Positions 21,481 through 24,524 of a stretch of DNA of 24,524 nt are shown here, one piece after another. The notes beneath the pieces were generated by a model that did not search any database, was not told the origin of the DNA, and saw nothing but the letters and a program-made list of their open reading frames with translations. Source of the DNA: a virus; IMG/VR virus record IMGVR_UViG_3300031718_000043, positions 1 to 24,524 of that record. The stretch is one strand, 5' to 3'. A program made the translations under genes and the position numbers. The number at the start of each line of letters is the position of its first letter. Position 1 is the first letter of the stretch.

Positions 21481-21701
21481 GCCGCGCTGAAGGTGGCCAC
21501 TCGGGAGAAGGGCATAAGAAGCCGGAAAAGTGGATCAGTGGAGCCATCCGGCATCCAGGGGCCTTGCATAAGTCTCTTGGTGTTCCTGAAGGCGAGAAGA
21601 TTCCGGCTAAAAAGCTTGAGAAAGCTGAGAATTCGAGCAATCCGAAACTTGCTAAGCGGGCGCGGCTTGCTGAAACGCTTAAGAAAATGCATCACGGCTA
21701 A
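21450..21701 (+). CDS. -1 frame extension of the gene at 20965 (no start codon of its own)
   Basis: An open stretch of 83 codons to TAA at 21699-21701. It is bounded upstream by TGA at 21432-21434 and has no ATG, GTG or TTG until a TTG at 21564. It reads as genuine protein: HRKTGGRAE near its start repeats the motif of the zero-frame protein. The rest (EKWISGAIRHPGALHKSLGV, then EGEKIPAKKLEKAE and a Lys-rich helix ending KKMHHG) is a domain I recall from many phage proteins. Joined by a -1 shift at 21448-21450 the product would have 245 residues. Re-initiation at TTG 21564 would cut the domain in half and is less likely. Confidence 0.6.
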   Translation, partial: GILALHRKTGGRAEGGHSGEGHKKPEKWISGAIRHPGALHKSLGVPEGEKIPAKKLEKAENSSNPKLAKRARLAETLKKMHHG

Positions 21702-21727
21702 TTCTGGCCTGATGCGCTGGAGGTGTG

Positions 21728-22069
21728 ATGCCTAACCCGTTTTATGCGACAGTCACGGCTCCGGGAACGACGATTTGCATGCCGGATTATCGGCAAGCAA
21801 CGTTTAATGTGAATGTGCAAGTGTTCGTTCCAGCGGGAACAACCGTTTCCTATGAGGTTGACTTCTCCCTAGACGATCCAAACTTGAATCTTTCGTCCGG
21901 TTTGCCGCCACAGGAATGGGCGGCTTTGTCCGGATTTCCTGCCGGATCAACCGCAACCCTTACATCAGCCGTTCAAGCGCCTGTCGCGGCTTTGCGGCTG
22001 AATATCGCGTCTATCACTGGTGGGCCGGTGTATTTCAAAGTCCTCCAGGGCGACTTTGTTGGCACGTAA
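21728..22069 (+). CDS. probable small virion protein
   Basis: A 113-residue, beta-rich protein with GGAGG just upstream of ATG 21728 (a GTG at 21725 is less likely). Alternating strands (ATFNVNVQVFVPAGTTVSYEV and AALRLNIASITGG) suggest a single sandwich domain. It lies between the Lys-rich protein and the connector, where podoviruses often encode a small head or tail protein of this kind. Function unknown. Confidence 0.55.
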   Translation: MPNPFYATVTAPGTTICMPDYRQATFNVNVQVFVPAGTTVSYEVDFSLDDPNLNLSSGLPPQEWAALSGFPAGSTATLTSAVQAPVAALRLNIASITGGPVYFKVLQGDFVGT

Positions 22070-22078
22070 GGGGGATGT

Positions 22079-22786
22079 ATGAGCCAAAGCACCCTCGGAG
22101 GAAATAGCGGAACTTTTTCGTTCCAACCCTCAGCTTCACAGTTAATCCTATACGCATTTGGCCGTTGCGGCATTCGAGGCCCGCAATTGCAGGCTGAGCA
22201 TATGCGTGATGCTACCACCGCTATGAATATGATCCAGGCGGATTGGGCGAATGATCAGGTTAATTTGTGGACGGTGGAGCTGATCACCGTTCCCTTGGTT
22301 TTTGGACAGACTTCTTATCCAGTTCCAGAGAATGTCATTCTGATTTTGGACGCATATTTAGAGATCAATCCGGGTACATCTAATCCCATTGATCTTTATA
22401 TGTATCCGATCAGTCGGACAGAATATGCAGCTTTCCCCGACAAAGTGACGCCAGGGAGGCCAACAACATATTGGTTTGATCGGTTGATTTCTCCGAATGT
22501 CTTTATTTGGCAGCCGAGTATAAATGCCTCGTGGACTTTTAACTATTATGCCTGCCGGCAGATTATGGATACCAATACGCAGAATGCCCAGCAGCCAGAG
22601 ATACCGTATGCTTGGCTAAAGGCATACTCAGATGCCCTGAGTGTTGAATTGGCGGTTCTTTATGCCCCAGAGAAGGTTGCAATTCTGCAGCCTTTAGCGG
22701 CGGCATCGTATAAGAGAGCCAAAGCCATGGGTGCTGAAAGATCTCCTTTGTTTATCTTCCCAGGTATAAACAACTACTTTAGGTAG
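22079..22786 (+). CDS. head-tail connector / tail accessory factor (P22 gp4-like)
   Basis: A 235-residue protein preceded by AAGGGGGA. The pattern matches connector proteins related to P22 gp4: LILYAFGRCGIR (about 21-32) followed by an amphipathic helix (MNMIQADWANDQVNLW). Next come YPVPENVILILDAYLE and the PISRTEYAAFPDK block (about 118-130), then GRPTTYWFDR, and a helical C-terminus with YAWLKAYSDALSVELAVLYAP. It should bind below the portal and extend the channel for tail attachment. It is longer than P22 gp4 (about 166 residues), as in many environmental podoviruses. Confidence 0.8.
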   Translation: MSQSTLGGNSGTFSFQPSASQLILYAFGRCGIRGPQLQAEHMRDATTAMNMIQADWANDQVNLWTVELITVPLVFGQTSYPVPENVILILDAYLEINPGTSNPIDLYMYPISRTEYAAFPDKVTPGRPTTYWFDRLISPNVFIWQPSINASWTFNYYACRQIMDTNTQNAQQPEIPYAWLKAYSDALSVELAVLYAPEKVAILQPLAAASYKRAKAMGAERSPLFIFPGINNYFR

Positions 22787-22791
22787 AAAGT

Positions 22792-23421
22792 ATGTCGTGG
22801 CGTTTTCACGGTCGAGCAAGAGTTTCGGTTACCAATCCCCGCGCGTGGGGATCGTGTGACCGTTGTTCGTTCTGGTACTTACGTGACGAACTTCAATGGC
22901 AATACGAATGGAACGCCAGAACCTTATACAACACAAGGCTGTTGGTTTGTCACATCTGTTACGATAAGCCGTTTCAACATTTTCAGGCCATAGTTGTACC
23001 GCCTGATCCAGTTCCGGTCATGAACCCGCGTCCTGATCTTTACCAATTGATGCAGGATGGTCCAACCAACCTCATGGATCAGAACCAAGAGGTAATCTTG
23101 GATACGACTGGTGCACCCATTCTAGCTACACCAAACGGCACCCTAAACACGCCTCCATATCCCTTCTCTGGCTTTACAATGCTGCGCGCGGAGGGCGGAG
23201 GCCCCATAAATCAGGTTGTCGTTCGTGATGATGCCTATTCTGTGCAATCCACCTTGCTGAATGACGTGCAGATAACCGACACAATGGGAGGCCCGGTATT
23301 TTCGACCACGCCGATGACAGGTCCAAATACGGCTTACAACAATCAAAACCGCTTTAATAATCCACCGGGGCAAGTAACATCGCAATATGGCTTCCCTGTT
23401 GTATTGGAGATTCCGGACTGA
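22792..23421 (+). CDS. four-cysteine putative zinc-binding phage protein
   Basis: A 209-residue protein. Residues 22-56 carry CDRC, then FWYLRDELQWQYEWNA and CHIC: two CxxC pairs 32 residues apart, a likely zinc knuckle. This block, followed by VPPDPVPVMNPRP (about 69-81), is one I recognise from uncharacterised proteins located after the connector gene in podoviruses. The C-terminal 120 residues are Thr/Pro/Asn-rich and look like a flexible or fibre-like tail. It is probably a virion or tail-assembly protein. Its TGA overlaps the ATG of the fibre gene. Confidence 0.6.
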   Translation: MSWRFHGRARVSVTNPRAWGSCDRCSFWYLRDELQWQYEWNARTLYNTRLLVCHICYDKPFQHFQAIVVPPDPVPVMNPRPDLYQLMQDGPTNLMDQNQEVILDTTGAPILATPNGTLNTPPYPFSGFTMLRAEGGGPINQVVVRDDAYSVQSTLLNDVQITDTMGGPVFSTTPMTGPNTAYNNQNRFNNPPGQVTSQYGFPVVLEIPD

Positions 23422-24524
23422 TGCCAAATTTCACGAATTTCCCGGCTCCAAATCTTCCCTTAACTGGCACGGAAGCTCTGATGATTGCGCAGGCCCAGAA
23501 TGGGCAACTTGTGACCTGCACCGCTACGGTTGCGGAGATCGGCACAGGCGCGATTGGTGGGGCGCTATCATCGCCTCCACCGATTGGGAACGTGACGCCG
23601 AACACGGGGGCGTTCACAACTCTTGATGCTCAAACGATGTCTGTTTCCGGGAATGAAACAGTTGATGGAACACTAAACGTTGTTGGCAATACGACGGTAA
23701 ATAATCTCACGGTTGAAGGCACATTCACCACTCCTGTTCCTGTTCTCCCCGCACAAGCTGCGAATACGTTCTTTGCAGGTCCTGCGTCTGATGGCTCAGA
23801 ACCTCCTGCATTTCGAGATATTGTGTCTGCCGATATTAACAGCGCGCTTACGACTCCTGGGCCAATCGGGTCAGGATCTCCAAATGTCGGTGAATTCACA
23901 ACTGTTTCTGCTTCAAGCGAAATTACAGCAAACGGTGTTGGAACCGGCCTAAATGTTGTGAACAATGCGGCTATAGGTGGAAATTTATCTGTTACGGGGA
24001 ATTCTGCACTATCAACTGTAACTTCATCTGGGGAAATTGCAGCGAACGGCGCAGGAACGGGTTTGAATGTGGTCAATAATGCCTCTATTGGAGGGGCGTT
24101 GACTGTATCTGGCGAGCTTGAGGCGAATGGCGCGGGAACGGGGATAGCTGTTGCGAATAATGCAACTGTCGGTGGGACGCTTAGCGTAACTGGCGCATCT
24201 ACTTTGGAAAATGTAACGGTTGGCGGAACCTTAGGGGTAACTGGAACCTCTGTTTTGTCTGGAGAAGTTTTAGCAACAGCTTCTGGGACGGGGTTATCTG
24301 TTGCCAACAATACTACAATTGGGGGAACGCTAGGAGTATCTGGGGCATCTACTCTTGCTTCTGTAGTGGTTACGGGAATCTCCACGCTTTCCACTGTAAA
24401 TGCATCTGGTGAAATTACTGCAAATGGTGCTGGAACTGGATTGGCCGTTACTAACAACGCGACCGTTGGTGGGACTTTAGATGTAACTGGAACTTCTATA
24501 CTTGGCGTTGTTAACGCATCCGGT
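23421..24524 (+). CDS. tail fibre / spike protein, 3' end outside the window
   Basis: An open frame of at least 368 codons with no stop before the right edge, starting at ATG in TGATG. Residues 1-110 resemble the start of other phage fibres (PNLPLTGTEALMIAQAQNGQ, then GNVTPNTGAFTTLDAQ). From about residue 163 it consists of repeats with the pattern SGEITANGAGTGLxVxNNA, [IV]GG-x-L-x-V-[TS]G. Such Gly/Thr/Asn-rich repeats build trimeric beta fibres that bind the host surface. No signal peptide is present, in contrast to the fibre-like protein at 15789. The receptor-binding tip would lie beyond the window. Confidence 0.8.
   Translation, partial: MPNFTNFPAPNLPLTGTEALMIAQAQNGQLVTCTATVAEIGTGAIGGALSSPPPIGNVTPNTGAFTTLDAQTMSVSGNETVDGTLNVVGNTTVNNLTVEGTFTTPVPVLPAQAANTFFAGPASDGSEPPAFRDIVSADINSALTTPGPIGSGSPNVGEFTTVSASSEITANGVGTGLNVVNNAAIGGNLSVTGNSALSTVTSSGEIAANGAGTGLNVVNNASIGGALTVSGELEANGAGTGIAVANNATVGGTLSVTGASTLENVTVGGTLGVTGTSVLSGEVLATASGTGLSVANNTTIGGTLGVSGASTLASVVVTGISTLSTVNASGEITANGAGTGLAVTNNATVGGTLDVTGTSILGVVNASG
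23910..24524 (+). repeat. diverged tandem repeats in the fibre gene
   Basis: About five units of roughly 30-45 codons share ANGxGTG, NNA or NNT, and GG-x-L-x-V-[TS]G. They begin near 23910, 24018, 24102, 24270 and 24399. The protein pattern is well kept while third codon positions differ widely, so the repeats are old or recombining rather than recently duplicated. The repeats also create a long open frame on the minus strand (23630-24457), which I regard as a shadow. Confidence 0.7.

Noticed and set aside
23630-24457. Long minus-strand open frame (275 codons)
   Set aside because: It lies opposite the repeat-rich fibre gene. Its Val/Pro/Thr-rich product is what the reverse of such repeats gives, and it has no independent start signals.

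Overview
The window is a continuous stretch of a tailed double-stranded DNA bacteriophage genome (or an integrated or metagenomic copy of one). Every convincing gene is on the plus strand, genes are packed with 1- or 4-base stop/start overlaps, and the order runs replication, packaging, portal, scaffold, capsid, head-tail connector and fibre. A P22-type portal of 720 residues, a Mu gpT-like major capsid protein, a P22 gp4-like connector and no sign of a tape measure or tail sheath suggest a podovirus-like particle. The host is probably a Gram-negative bacterium, because the phage encodes a lipoprotein and Sec-exported proteins with AHA|Q cleavage sites. The general look resembles phages of alphaproteobacteria, but that host assignment is only an inference.

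Layout. Positions 1-3264 hold a tiny membrane peptide, a promoter with a hairpin leader, a protein with an exonuclease X C-terminal-like domain, and a primase-polymerase/RepA-type helicase. Positions 3265-3628 are non-coding and unusual: eight copies of a TCCGTGC-type repeat, a 73-base bulged hairpin, and a sigma70-like promoter covered by palindromes. From that promoter run a small lipoprotein and a Cys/His-rich protein. Positions 4127-8905 carry the terminase small and large subunits among many small proteins of unknown function. Positions 8902-14958 carry the portal, a basic/proline-rich protein, small proteins, a GroES-like co-chaperonin, a probable scaffold and further unknown proteins.

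Positions 14959-15336 are again non-coding, with a copy of the palindrome seen at 3543 and several possible RNA helices. They precede a two-gene module (15337-17513) whose products carry Sec signal peptides, the second being built like a phage fibre. A further promoter and hairpin leader (17539-17692) precede a probable decoration protein and the major capsid protein. A composite endonuclease (degenerate HNH + AP2 + endonuclease VII) sits directly after the capsid gene. Then come structural proteins, a Lys/Gly-rich protein that appears to continue in the -1 frame (possible programmed frameshift), the connector, a four-cysteine protein and a repeat-rich fibre gene that runs off the right edge.

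How it fits together: the primase-helicase and the adjacent repeat array look like a replicator and its origin; terminase, portal, scaffold and capsid make and fill the head; the co-chaperonin probably adapts the host GroEL for folding a phage protein. The best candidates for undescribed biology are the repeat/hairpin locus at 3265-3600, the shared palindrome, the Sec-exported fibre-like module, the composite endonuclease and the -1 frame extension at 21450.
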